Positions 23,931-35,084 of a DNA stretch of 64,000 bases are shown piece by piece. Source of the stretch: Monocercomonoides exilis (taxonomy: Eukaryota > Preaxostyla > Oxymonadida > Polymastigidae); the NCBI GenBank assembly GCA_001643675.2, contig LSRY02000018.1, positions 1,531,001-1,595,000 on the forward strand, given 5' to 3'. Within the stretch, counting starts at the first letter, position 1; every line of letters begins with the position of its first letter. A model generated the notes under the pieces. It saw nothing but the letters and a program-made list of their open reading frames with translations, made no database searches and had not been told where the DNA came from. Made by a program: the position numbers and the translations under genes.

Positions 23931-25270
23931 ATGGCAGAAAAATCACTTGATTTTGCTCAATCAACAGTTTTTAAAATTGTAGATGATACAAAACTGACAA
24001 CTCCAGTTGTTCACGGATATGATTTTTCGAAAGGAATCGATTATGATGCACTTTTTTCTTCAATGACCACCACAGGAGCTCAAGCTACAAGCTTTGGATT
24101 AGCCATACAAGAGGTAAATAAAATGCTATCGTGGAGGCTTTCTGATGATCCTATTGATCCGAATGACGACGATGAATTGGCAAAACCTGAAATTCGAAAG
24201 AATATAAAATGCAAAATATTTTTGGGATATACATCAAATATGGTCTCTTGTGGAACAAGAGACACAGTCAGATTTTTAGCACAGCATAAGCTTGTTGATG
24301 TTATTGTCACAACATGTGGTGCCATTGAGGAAGATTTGATGAAATGCATGGGAGAATTCCATATGGGAGACTTCCATTTGGATGTATGCAATATATGATT
24401 ATTATTATTATTACTGTATAATTTCTCAAGGGTGCAACACTTAGAGAAGCTTCTTTGAACAGAATTGGGAATATGCTGGTACCCAATTCATTGTATTGCA
24501 AATTTGAAGATTTTATGACACCAATTTTGACGAAAATGCTCGCTGAACAAAAAGGACAAAAAATTAATTGGACTCCATCAAAGCTTATTGCAAGACTCGG
24601 AAAGGAGATAAACAATCCTTCGTCAATCTTGTATTGGTGCTATCGAAATGATATTCCAGTATTTTGCCCAGCAATAACTGATGGTGCTGTTGGAGATAAT
24701 ATATTCTTTTTCAATGCACGTAAACCTGGTCTTGTATTAGATCTTGTTGAAGGTTTGAAGAACTTTTCGATATTCAGAAATTCAGAAATTATTTAATGGA
24801 ATCGCTATGAAATTGTGATTAATCTGCCAAAAAAAATTTTTTTAGATATTTCCAGAATCAACTTTGAGGCACTTCACGCGAAAAAGACTGGGATGATCAT
24901 ATGCGGAGGCGGTGTGATTAAGCACCACATCTGCAACGCGAATCTTATGCGCAATGGGGCAGACTTTTCGGTGTACATCAATACAGGCTCTGAGCTGGAA
25001 GCCTCAGATACAGGTGCTTCGCCTGATGAAGCAAAAAGTTGGGGGAAAATTGCACCTGGTGCGCATCCAGTGAAAGTGTGGGGTGACTTCACTATACTCT
25101 TCCCTCTTCTTGTGTCGCAGACTTTTGCGAAAGCAATTTATGCTCCGCTTTCAGAGAAGCACAAAAGAGAACCAATTGGTATTATTAGCGAAGAGAAAGA
25201 GAAAATTATGGAAAATGAAGATACAACAAAAGCTAAAGAAGATGAAAAAGATGAAAAGAAAAGCAATTAA
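23931..25270 (+). CDS. DHPS: Deoxyhypusine synthase
   Basis: Three exons (23931-24383, 24431-24752, 24846-25270) splice in frame to 399 residues. The enzyme transfers the aminobutyl group of spermidine to a lysine of eIF5A, the first step of hypusine formation. Signature segments are [56 protein letters not shown] and [20 protein letters not shown] followed by [14 protein letters not shown]. The catalytic lysine is in VIKHH (residue 284). Introns are 47 nt (GTATGC...AAG) and 93 nt (GTTTGA...TAG). The second splits the Asp codon in LVE-DISRIN. The protein carries a charged Lys/Glu tail of ~30 residues beyond the usual end. Cytosolic homotetramer in the family. Confidence 0.94.
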
Positions 25271-25709
25271 ATTTTAGTTTCTTATATTCATTACAGCAAT
25301 ATTCTGCTTTTTGAAAATTAAAGGAATTGTAAATAAGGAATAGAGTATTTAAAAAATATCATCGATTTACCTTTTTTTTAATGAAAACAAGAACTCTTTA
25401 TAATTTCAAATAGATTCAAAATGTTCAATAACATTTTCATTATGAACTGTTATAAAAAAATTAAAAGAAAAAGTTGATCAGGAACACATTCAACATAATC
25501 TTTTTTTTTTGTTCAAAAATGTGCTCCACGTATGAAAACACAAGCAGAAAGGTCGAAAATGAAGATGCAAGGATAGTGTGGCATTTGTTAAAGATCATTT
25601 TGATTTTGAAAAATTGTCATTTTCGAATTGCTTTATGAATCATTTTTGTTTTAAATGTTTATGATATAAATTATAAAAATATACAATCTTGATGTTATAG
25701 AACCTGCCC
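25271..25709. other. AT-rich intergenic region
   Basis: About 440 bases between two plus-strand genes. I see nothing in it. Confidence 0.4.
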
Positions 25710-27149
25710 ATGAACGCATTCTTAGGTTTGCTCTTATGCTATATTTCCTCAATTTTTCTACTACAGTTTTCGGAATGAATTGTTCTTTTTCATTCTTTTC
25801 TTTTCTTTTCTTTTTGAAGAATTGATTTCCCAACTGAATGATCATTCTAACGAAGAGCAAAAAGGGATCATAAGCAAAATTAACGAATCACTTGCAAAAA
25901 TGAATGAAGAAGTGCTTCTTGAAATTGACGGTAAATTTATATACGATAAAATAGACAAAATGATCGAAGATGAGAAAATATCGATAGAAAATGCACTTTT
26001 ATTGTTAAAGTGTATAGGATATTGGGAATTGATGAAAATGTGCAAGTGCCCTTTTTTTGAAAATTATTCGTTGAACATTAGATTGGAAAGGTTGATAACT
26101 GAAGAATATTTAAAGAAAGAGGATAAGAATGAAAAACTGCTGATTGATCTTTGTGAATGCTATCTTTTAAATCGAAGGGATCATGCTTCAATGAAATTAT
26201 TGAGAGTGTTTTTGCCTTGCCTTTTGAATGCTGCGTTAAACAAAGACGTAAGCGATGAAAATAGAAATGAAGCTGAATTGGCTTTGTTGGCTTTGAACAA
26301 CATTGGCGAAGGCAAAGTTTGTGTTTTGTTTAAATTATTCTATAATTTTTAAATTCAACTTTCATTTTTTAACAGGAGCTGGGAAAAGAATGGTTTCTGG
26401 ATGAGATCACTGAAATCATCCAGTATCATCAAGAACATCACAACCTCACCTGCCTTGCTTATCTGTCTGCCTGGCAATTTTTGATGGTCAGGTCATACAA
26501 ATGCATTGATATTCGAAAGGGAATTGTGAATAACCTGCATTTTGTGCGAGAAGCGAAAAGAGAAATTGATGGGCTGGTTAGATGCATCAATTGGAAGAAC
26601 GATGAAAATGAATTGAAAAATTTGACAGAAACATTGATGCTGAAGAAATGGTGTTTTGTTATCGATTATTATTTGCGTTTTTGTGACTTTCAATGCGAAG
26701 AAATCTCATTGATTATCACGAGCCTTGTGAGTTTATGTCGAAGGGCAATGGATAATCATCATAATTTGTTTAATGAATGTATTTATTTGTTCGAAACGAT
26801 GGTGGAAAGATTAAGCGAAAGTGTTATTCATTGTTTGAAAGAAGGCGCATTTAATGTCGCACTTGATGGAGTCCTTCAGCCAACATTAGAGGATTTGCAA
26901 GAGGCAAGCTGCTTGAGATTCTTTTCATTCATTTCTGGAATTTATCAAGGAAAGAGAAAAGACAGAAATAAAAGAGAGGTTGAAGAGCATTATTGGAAGA
27001 AGATAAAACGAGAGATAAACGAAAAGTTGGAGGATGATGGCTTTGAAGATGTTATCGTAAGCTTTTATGGTACGATGCATGAAGAGATTTTCAGTTATAG
27101 TGTTCCAATGACCCACATCCATGATTATGTATGCTATTTATGTATATGA
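25710..27149 (+). CDS. Alpha-solenoid protein of a lineage-specific (oxymonad-type) family
   Basis: Three exons (25710-25725, 25820-26316, 26376-27149) give 428 residues. Exon 1 is only 16 nt (MNAFL plus one base) and joins exon 2 as MNAFLELISQLNDHSNEEQK. Introns are 94 nt (GTTTGC...AAG) and 59 nt (GTTTGT...CAG). The protein is almost all helix, with ARM/HEAT-like spacing. Segments such as LLIDLCECYLL, AELALLALNNIGEGK, EIIQYHQEHHNLTCLAYLSA and DDGFEDVIVSFYG match my recollection of a large paralogous family of hypothetical proteins in Monocercomonoides and relatives. Function unknown; a protein-protein interaction scaffold is likely. No disruption is seen, so this copy appears intact. Confidence 0.75.
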
Positions 27150-28211
27150 ATTGTTGAAGGTAACTTAATTATGACGTTGTTTAATTGCTTTTTGCACTTA
27201 TAATCTGAATCAAAAAGATAAAATATGTTTTTGTGAAGTTTTCTTCTTATTTATTAAGACTCATGAATAATTTGTTGATTGGATTTATTTGTTACATTCA
27301 TAGTACTTGAGAAAATTGAATTCATTATTTGATAAATTGTACATATTGATTTGTTGAGATTAGTTAAAAAATAAAATAAAATAAAATAAAATTAAAAAAA
27401 TTTTTTGAGGTGTAGAAACGCATTTGAAATCTGGATGATGACGCTGAAAATAGGGTTCGGTCTTCTTTCCTCATTCAATCTTCTTTGGGGAAATGAAATT
27501 TCCAAAAAAATTCAAGGTAAATAAAAGAACTGCATTGCTATTGAAGATTTACTAACCACAAAAAAATGTCAAAAAATACCTTTTTTTTTTTTTGAAAAAT
27601 TCTATTTTAACACAGAACGTTTTCCGTTCTTTGAAATTTTGAACAAATATATTTTAAACAATGATAATTTCTTTAATCATAAAATAAAGCAAATTCTGAT
27701 GTGCAGGTAAAGTGCCCATTTGCCTTCAATTCACCTTTTCAAAAATAAACATACAAATATCTTGGTAAATTGAATTAAATTCATTTGATTTAAAGTTAAC
27801 TTTTGAATCTCAAAGTTGAAGCCTCTCAAATTCATCACAAAAAATGAACGAAAAGAGAAAGGAGCAAAATATAATATCACAAACAACCTCTTTGCAGAGT
27901 CAAAATAAAAAGAATGAAATCTCATTTGAAAGAAGCGATGAAACAAAAAATGATAGCCATCAACAAAATCCCTCGTTTCGCTCAAAAATAAAGTGAGAAG
28001 TGCTCAAAGAAACAATGATTCGTTATAAAAAGGAAGAAGTTGAAAATGAAAAATAAAAAGTAGTCCTCAACAGAAAATAACTGCAAACTTCACTTCAACA
28101 GTCATCATAAAAATACATGAATTAAGCATTCAATTTACAAATTTTTTAATCCAATCCAATTTATAACAGTCCTGGAAAAAATAAAAAGAAAAAATCTTTT
28201 GTGCAAACAAC
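27150..28211. other. AT-rich intergenic region
   Basis: About 1.06 kb between convergent genes. An ATG frame of 50 codons at about 27844-27996 on the plus strand is hydrophilic (MNEKRKEQNIISQ...) but has no recognisable family and is probably chance. A TAAAA microsatellite lies near 27368-27391. Confidence 0.35.
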
Positions 28212-28857
28212 TTATCTTCGCTTATGTGAAAACTCATTCGTAAGCCATTCTAAGCCTTCAAGAAGTCCATCCCCTGTCAAAGCAGAGCAAGGCTGAATGT
28301 GCCAAGATCTCCCTGCACAAAGACTATCAAGTTCCAGCTTTTCCTGAATATATTCTGGACTAACAGCCCCGCTCAGATCTTGCTTGTTCCCATATATCAA
28401 AAGAGGAACATTTCCTGTTTCTTTTTGTTGAAGTAAATCGTGAAGCTCATCTTTCACGCAATCTCTGCACTCCATTGTTGCGCAAGCAAGGCGAGAAACA
28501 TCTGCGCTGTCTATTACAAAAATGATCGCATCTTTTCCTTCATAGTAACGGAAAATACGAGGTCTTATTCTTTTGCTTTCTCCAATTTCCCAAATCGTAA
28601 ATGTAATTCTTTTGTAATGAATATTTTCTATGTTCAATCCAATTGTAGGAAGTGTTTGAATGAACTCTTTAAGCTTTAATCTGTACAAAATTGAAGTTTT
28701 CCCAGCGGCTGTCATCAGTATGGAAAAAAAAAACAAAATCATAATTTATTCGTTTCATAATTTTTTTCCTTAGATTCAAACCATCCAATCCTTATATCAA
28801 GATTCTTTTCTCTATTTTGCCAAATGTGTTCATTATCTTTGATAAAAGCAATCCCAT
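28212..28857 (-). pseudogene. Arf-family small GTPase gene with premature stop and altered switch II
   Basis: Exon 1 (28857-28782) and exon 2 (28708-28212) splice across a 73-nt intron (GTTTGA...CAG) into an Arf1-like protein of 190 codons. It begins MGLLLSKIMNTFGKIEKRIL with a myristoylation-type Gly2. G1 is GLDAAGKTS, the switch I threonine is in LPTIG, G4 is NKQD and G5 is SALTGDG. Two defects stand out. Codon 22 is TAA (28792-28794) just before GLDAAGKTS, where the family has a hydrophobic residue; TTA would give leucine. The G3 box reads WEIGES instead of WDVGGQ, so the catalytic Gln and the Asp are lost. Either a pseudogene or a sequence error in an already divergent paralogue. Confidence 0.8.
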
Positions 28858-29853
28858 TTCAATAAAATGCTGTTTTTTTTTTTAAAACAAATGGGACAAT
28901 CTTATTTGCTTTATGAATTTTGTTCCATTCAGAGTTTCCGAATATATTTCTCATTTTTTTTTATTTTTCTAAACATTTTTGGAAAAGAATGTTAGACTTG
29001 CTATGATATGAAAGTGGAAAAAGTTTGGAAAAAATATTTGCTTTTTTTAAAAAAGCAAGAATTTTGTACCAAATCAATTTTTTAACCATTATAAAAATAA
29101 TCAGAAAAAATAATTGAAGGAATTTTTGGTATGAATTGTTTTTCTCACTTAAATATTCTTGTATTCATTATCTCTCTGCAAAAAAGCCTTTGCTACACTG
29201 AATATTGAATGAAGAAAATTTGCAGAATTTGTTTTATACAGCCAAAAAGTCATTTTTTGATTGAAAAAGCATTAATAAGATGATTATTGAATTTTTCGAA
29301 AAGCCCATTTCGAAAAGTACAATCGAAGCTGAATGTTGATGAAAATACTTAACCTCTATTTTATATTTTTTATTTTTCAATTTTTTTTTCCAGTTTATTT
29401 ATTTGTTGTATACTTAAATGACATTTATTCGATTTGAATAATTCAAATTAATAATAATCTTGTTGACGTTGTTGTATCGTAAGAAAAGTTATTTTCCAGA
29501 ATTTACCTAATGGGACATATTTTTTTCGTTTTAAAAAAGAACTCAAATTTGTTCCGAACTTGTTCTGCAATTATTTCATGAAAACTATTTTATCACAACG
29601 TGCAATTCCAGAATAATAACTTGCAAGAAATCTATTAAAAAAGAAAGAAAGAAAATGTCTGATTATAATTTCGTCTTTTGCACTCCCAACACTCAAAAAA
29701 ACAAAGGAGATTTTTCAGAGTTACAAAAATGGGCAAATGTTTCCTTTGGTGGACCTAATTTTTATTTTGCATGAAGTGCATTTTTAATTAACAAAAAGTA
29801 GAAAAATGTGATATTAAATGTGAATTAAAGTGCGGAAATGTGTTTTTACATGG
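28858..29853. other. AT-rich intergenic region
   Basis: About 1 kb upstream of the Arf-like pseudogene. No coding signal. The unoccupied copy of a dispersed repeat follows at 29854. Confidence 0.4.
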
Positions 29854-30005
29854 AAAAATGGCAAGTAACAAGTATATGGACCATCGATATAAAAATTTTT
29901 TAACATTTAAAACCAAACAAAAAGGAATAAAAACATATTTGAAATTCGTTTTTCCTGTCGAAAATGCATTGTTTTGAACTAACCATTTTTCGCTTGGTCT
30001 GTCAC
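29854..30005. repeat. 152-bp dispersed repeat, unoccupied copy
   Basis: This sequence recurs in reverse orientation, split in two, at 33393-33480 and 37951-38023. Reading the reverse complement here crosses the junction as ...ttcctttttgtttggtttt... with no insert, so it shows the target before insertion of the 4.47-kb transposon. Similarity stops abruptly at both ends, as for a short mobile repeat; I do not see clear terminal inverted repeats. Confidence 0.85.
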
Positions 30006-30754
30006 ATTAAAAATTCGATATTTTTCAGTTTTTATTTTTTCTCAATATTGAAAGCTTGGAGCTTTGCCATCTCACAAAAAGGAATTTTAAAGAAATTTAT
30101 TTTGTTATTTGCTTCAAAATGTTTCATAAATCTTCACATCATCATTTTGAACGGTTGTAATTCAAAAAAAAATTATGTTTTTATTCAATATGATTAATTA
30201 CTCAGCAAAAAACAAGAACATGAATTGCATTATTTGAAATAGTTCTTATTTCACAAATGTATGTGAAATATTTGATTCGTTTCAAAAATTTTTATTCGAA
30301 TGAAATATAAGTGATAATTCTATATCCTTGAAATGAAAGTTATCAAATTTCTGAAGCTTTGTGCACTTTCAAGATTTATTTTGAAACTGCTGATGTAAAA
30401 AACGAAGACTTTTATTCGTAAATGAAATGTGTCAACCACAAAAAAACAATTAACATTACAAATAACAACAGCTTTTTGTTGTTGGAACAAAGAAACGTTG
30501 AAAAAAGCACAGGGACTAGCTAAATCACCTAGCTTCATTAACAAAAATAATTCTATTTATAAGACAAGAACGTTTTGTAACTAATTTTCGTTTTGATGCT
30601 ATCTGATCTCGCTGAATTTTTCACACTGGTCTTCCCCTCACCCTCAATCTTAATTACTTTTCTCTTTATTTGAAAACACAATATACCATTATGATCAGTG
30701 AAACACTATAAAAGGTACCAAATCAACAGGTTCATCTTTTGTCTTATCCTCCAC
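30006..30754. other. AT-rich intergenic region
   Basis: About 750 bases of AT-rich sequence between the dispersed repeat and the beta-helix pseudogene. I see nothing in it. Confidence 0.35.
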
Positions 30755-32701
30755 TTAGATGGTCGTTTCTCTGTCAAAAGCCAACTTGCTGAAGTCCATC
30801 ACAAACAGCGCTTTGTTGATTTGACTGGTGATTGATCTGCAGACAATGAAAAGGTTCTTCGCCACTTTAGCTCTGCTTTTGAAGCCTGACTTGGCGAAAA
30901 GTTATTGGAAGACCTTTCATAATCCTTGAAAAAGAAACATTTGAATGTTCTGGATTGTCCATACATTTCAATACAATTGCGCCTCCTCTGCCTTCACTTG
31001 TTGAGCGCGCACATGTTACAAAAGACAATTCATTCGCCTTCTCACTGCCTTCATTTGCCCAGCTGTCAGCCAGCCCACCCGCCTTCTCCTTCATCCACAC
31101 ACAAAACGCCCCTCCCAGCTGAGACTCGCTGTTGCAGTCGCTGAATGTCGAGTTGTCCATCGTCAGCTCCACAGACAGCGCGCTCTCATAAGAAATGATC
31201 GACGCCTTCGCACTTGTGCTGCGGATGAGATGCCACTGAAGATTCTCCAGTCTGATTTCGCTCGCTTCTTTGCCCGCTTTTGTTTCTTTGCCATTCTTTG
31301 ATATGACTGATTCCTCATCCCTCTTCTCTTCCGCATCGCCCACAGAAATAAACGATCCATCTGCAAAACTCAGAACATCAACAGAAAACGCACTTGCCAC
31401 AAAATGTGCAGCGGGTGCTGAAAGTCGGATGGCCGATGTCGCAAAGGAGAGCTCAGCCATTTTGGACTCTTCAATCGAAAGTGTCCCAGACGAAACATGG
31501 AAAAGCACAAACGCAATGCCTTCTTCTGCTGTCTGCATCGCAAAGGAGCATTTGTTAAGTGTGGCTGTTCCTGTCTCAGTGAAAAGAAGTTCCTTTTGTT
31601 GCGTTTCGAAAGACGAAGGCAGGCAGAAGTTGATGGAGGTGAAGGTGAGCATAAGCTTGTTTGTGAGCACAGCCTCAGAAGGCTCAGAAAAAGATTGAAT
31701 AGCTTTTCCCACATTGATTGTGCATTTATCTGAGGAAGGCTCATCAGAAGAGCAAGAAGAAGAAGAAGAACCGGGAGAAGAAGGAACAGCTGAGCTTGTT
31801 GATCTGTTTGAAAGGTCCTACTTGTCTGAAATGGCAGCACTTGTGTTGATTTTGATTTCTCTGAACTGAATTCCTTCTATGAAATGCCTCATCCTTTCCC
31901 AAAACGTCAGGCAAGGCTCCTTTTCTTACACGCACCTGTGTATATCTCTTCCCCTCGACGACACATAAATAGAATTGTCTGTGTGCTCAAACAGCAGCTT
32001 GTCCAGAAATATGCCTTCAGAAAAGTTCACTTCATCTACCCCAAAGAAAGCTGTTGGATTTTTCCATTCAGTTAAATTAAACATCAACCTTTTAACAACA
32101 ACTGAAAAATTTATATCGGAGCTCAATGTGAACACGTTTTTGCAAGCAAATGCTTTTTTCTCAGAAAATACCAAGTCAGATAAAGAAAATCCATCGATCG
32201 AATTGCAGCAGCTCAAATACAAAAACCCTCCTTTTCCGACAAAAGTCGAACAAACGCAAACAACTCAGAATTCACACCATTCCTCAGATCATTCGCCACA
32301 ATGAACATATCTCTTCCCTGGTGTGCCATGTTTCCTCCAACACTTATCTCTGAAAATGAATATCTGTCATTGTTGTCTGTTGCACATGTCAAATAGATTC
32401 CTCCCCCACATCCTTCAGAACTACTGCAGATGCTGTTCGTCACTCCCACATTCCTCATTTTCAGCTGCCCATCTCCCCCTTTCAGCTCAAAAGACATCGC
32501 TCCTCCCTTTTTGCATCCTTCTGAGCAGAGTGTTTGGAACGTGCATCCCACAACTTCGATTTCGTAGCTGTTCTGAAGAGAGAATATCGAAGAACACGGT
32601 TTTAATGCTCCCTTGTTGATGCTCCTGAGTGAAGAAAATTTCAAAAGAAGAACTGTTGTTGAAAAATCTTCTCTTTTGAAAAAATTTTCCATTTTTTCCA
32701 T
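30755..32701 (-). pseudogene. Right-handed beta-helix (pectin-lyase-like) surface protein, frame-broken
   Basis: Fragments of one protein run through different frames of the minus strand. Right to left: KKGGAMSFELKGGDGQL and CGGGIYLTCATDNN (32701-32213); LYLSCCNSIDGFSLSDLVF and DNSIYVSSRGRDIHRC (about 32235-31926); CLTFWERMRHFIEGIQFREI (about 31911-31830); an in-frame TAG (near 31828); the long GGAFCVW / RGGAIVLKC part (31712-30867); and a last frame with KNLFIVCRSITSQINKALFV ending at 30755. The Gly-Gly-Ala-Ile/Phe repeats are the beta-helix signature of the expanded Preaxostyla surface family. At least three frameshifts plus the TAG make this a pseudogene. The N terminus also appears missing. 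Confidence 0.82.
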
Positions 32702-33111
32702 TTTTTTTGTTTTGTTATGTTTTGTTTTTTCTTTTTTTGGGATATATTCAAATTAGAAAATAAATTCATGAATGATATTTTGCGAAATATTCTTATTTTT
32801 AAACATGGGCATGCATATATCATCGACGTAACAAACGAAAACACTGAATTTTGTTTCAAAAAATAAATCTGTCATTCAATTTGCATATGACAGTGCGCTT
32901 TTGACAATTAGTTATTTTCTGATGTTCTTCGAACTTTGCGCATTCCCTTGTGCTCATATTAACCTATGCGAAAGTTAAAACTTTAGTGTGATTATTTCGT
33001 TCGAAAAAACAATAAATTATGTGAAAATGGAAATTATTTGTATTTTTCCAAATATTTACACAACAAAAATAAGCATGAGAAAATATTACACGTATTCATT
33101 AATGAATAAAT
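32702..33111. other. AT-rich intergenic region
   Basis: About 410 bases upstream of the beta-helix pseudogene, ending at a MITE. I see nothing else in it. Confidence 0.35.
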
Positions 33112-33351
33112 GGGTGATTCTTTTTGAAAAGTCACAAATGTTTAATTATCAAATAAAACTAAATTTTCATATTTTGCTCAAATTTCTGTTAACACAAACC
33201 AAACTTCACAAAAATAAAATCCATTTCTTAATAATGATAATTCAAACATTCATGAGAAGATTTGTGAGCTGAAACAGAAATTTGAGCAAAATATGAAATT
33301 TTATATATATTTGAAAATTAAACATTTGTGACTTTTCAAAAAGAATCACCC
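33112..33351. mobile_element. MITE with ~80-bp inverted repeats, GGGTGATT terminus
   Basis: The arms begin GGGTGATTCTTTTTGAAAAG and are near-perfect inverted repeats for about 80 bp (33112-33191 against 33351-33272). The element is flanked by AAAT on both sides, a possible target duplication. It has no coding capacity. The outer 16 bp agree with the MITE at 5445-5700, so both were probably mobilised by the same transposase, which is not visible in this window. Confidence 0.75.
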
Positions 33352-33392
33352 AAATAAAAGAATTATAAATTTGATAATTTCGAAATTTCTAT

Positions 33393-33480
33393 GTGACAGA
33401 CCAAGTGAAAAATGGTTAGTTCAAAACAATGCATTTTCGACAGAAAAAACGAATTTCAAATATATTTTTATTCCTTTTTG
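33393..33480. repeat. Dispersed 152-bp repeat, first half (interrupted copy)
   Basis: Reverse complement of the right part of 29854-30005. It ends with CCTTTTTG (33473-33480), the left target-site duplication of the 4.47-kb transposon. The matching other half resumes at 37951. Confidence 0.85.
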
Positions 33481-33578
33481 TAAACATCTGCGTCACCTTG
33501 GAAAAGGCGAGACCAAGTCAGTCAGTGCCCGTCAGTTTCTTTTTTCTTTTTCTTTTTCTTATTTCTTTTTTCTTTTTC

Positions 33579-33611
<33 letters not shown>

Positions 33612-33679
33612 GATTAAAACAAACTATTTTTTAAATTTATGTTTTGAAAAGGATAAACCACTAACCAACAATTAATAAT

Positions 33680-35084
33680 GGCAGAAGGTAACAATACACC
33701 ACAACCCAAATTCATTTTAATTGTGTTCCACATGTTAAAATTCGTTGTTTTAAAACATTTTCTTTAACTTCCAACTCCGGGTTTTGAAGAAAAACAAAAA
33801 TGAATTTTCATAGAAAATATATTATTTTGGGTCAAAATGCGAATGAAAAAAATAAATTAGTCACAATTCATACTCGGATGCATCTGCTCCATCGCCCGCT
33901 CCTAAAGAATCAGATTCATCTTCAGTTTCTTCATCATTTTCATTTAAAACTGGCACATCACTTTCATCAGATTCTTCGGTTTCATCTTTTTCGGATTCAT
34001 CAATTTCTTTTTCAACATTTGAGGGCTTATAAACGAGTAATTTTTGAATGAAATCTTCAAATTCAAGTGTTTCTGATCTTTTTCCAACAAAGCTAGTCAC
34101 AAAGTCATCAATGTATTTTTCTTTAATTCCATTTCTTGGAAGAGATTTTCGAAAGCTTGACCAAGTGCTTTCAATCAAATTTGTGCAAATGCCACTTTCT
34201 GGATCCACGAAATTGTATTTGTGACTAACAGTGTGATGATCATAACCTAAAGATGACAATGAGCTGTAGGCTTTCCACTCGTCTGAGTAAATAGTTGATC
34301 CTGGAATCGTGTTATTTTCGATAATCGGTATTAATGTCTCTTTTTTTCTGTTTTTCACTCTCACAATCAAACATTTCCCTTTCTTTCCATCATGTTTTCT
34401 TTCTATCATTCCGAATAACCATATCTGTTTCTTTCTCCTCCCTTTTCGAAATTTTCTTTTTCGTAGAATTGCTTCATCTATTTCAATAATTATTCCCGGG
34501 CCACCAAGCTTTTCGAAAGATGTTGAACCGTAATCAGCCATACATGCTCTTCCAATGGAATAGAAGCCACCAACAGTTTGTCTTGAAACATCAGTCAATA
34601 AGCTGCACTGATATATTTCGATGTTGATCCAGAAACACAAAAATATCATCATTATTTTCTCTATTGGTATTTTTGAATTTTTCAAAGGAGTCAATCCTAA
34701 CAGTGAGCAGTATTTTCCACATCTGTAGCACCTGTAATTTCTGCAATTATCTCGAGCTTCAATGGAGAAATTTTTCCTGCACTTAGGGCATCTTCTGTTC
34801 ACTGCAAATGGCATAAATCTCATTAACCAATTCCACGTTGCTACATTATCTTGGAACAGTTTTGTTTTTTGAAAAATATTTGATTTGCAATCCGGAATGT
34901 GAGACATCAATGCGATCAAATATGATCCATCCCATGAAAAGTGGATATTTTCCCAAAATTTAAAAATTTTATTTCTCACAAACCCGGAGGTTTCATATTA
35001 TAATTCTTTTTTGTAAATGAATAACAAGTAATTATCTGCTAAAATATATAGGTTTTGGATTGTGGTGTATTGTTACCCTCCACC
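33680..35084 (-). mobile_element. Merlin (IS1016/ISXO2-type) DNA transposon, apparently complete
   Basis: Terminal inverted repeats of 31 bp (33680-33710 and 35054-35084) begin with GG and match at 27 positions; the shared core is GGTAACAATACACCACAA. The 8-bp duplication TTAATAAT flanks both ends (33672-33679 and 35085-35092). Length (1405 bp), GG termini, 8-bp duplication and an ISXO2-type transposase all agree with the Merlin superfamily. It is inserted inside the larger TIR transposon, so it is the younger of the two. Confidence 0.9.
33861..34979 (-). CDS. Merlin/ISXO2-like DDE transposase
   Basis: One intact frame of 372 codons. Codon 1 of the open frame is GTG; the first ATG is at 34907, giving 349 residues, and an upstream mini-exon cannot be excluded. 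The N-terminal zinc ribbon is CPKCRKNF then CRNYRCYRCGKY, followed by the helix-turn-helix-like KNSKIPIEKIMMIFLCFW. The catalytic triad of the ISXO2 fold appears in IIEIDEAILRKRKF (Asp), GSTIYSDEWKAY (Asp) and NLIESTWSSFRK (Glu). The last ~45 residues are strikingly acidic (Glu/Asp/Ser), an addition I do not know from bacterial relatives. No frameshift or stop, so potentially active. Confidence 0.88.
   Translation of the reverse strand: MRNKIFKFWENIHFSWDGSYLIALMSHIPDCKSNIFQKTKLFQDNVATWNWLMRFMPFAVNRRCPKCRKNFSIEARDNCRNYRCYRCGKYCSLLGLTPLKNSKIPIEKIMMIFLCFWINIEIYQCSLLTDVSRQTVGGFYSIGRACMADYGSTSFEKLGGPGIIIEIDEAILRKRKFRKGRRKKQIWLFGMIERKHDGKKGKCLIVRVKNRKKETLIPIIENNTIPGSTIYSDEWKAYSSLSSLGYDHHTVSHKYNFVDPESGICTNLIESTWSSFRKSLPRNGIKEKYIDDFVTSFVGKRSETLEFEDFIQKLLVYKPSNVEKEIDESEKDETEESDESDVPVLNENDEETEDESDSLGAGDGADASEYEL

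Noticed and set aside
1718-28794. Alternative genetic code with TAA/TAG as glutamine or TGA as tryptophan, suggested by in-frame stops in the RT, Arf-like and beta-helix genes.
   Set aside because: Clear genes end in TAA (ACD, eL33, DHPS), TAG (1482-aa gene) and TGA (RIIa, solenoid), right at the expected C termini, and long frames of 1000-1800 codons contain none internally. The in-frame stops sit in genes with other signs of decay.
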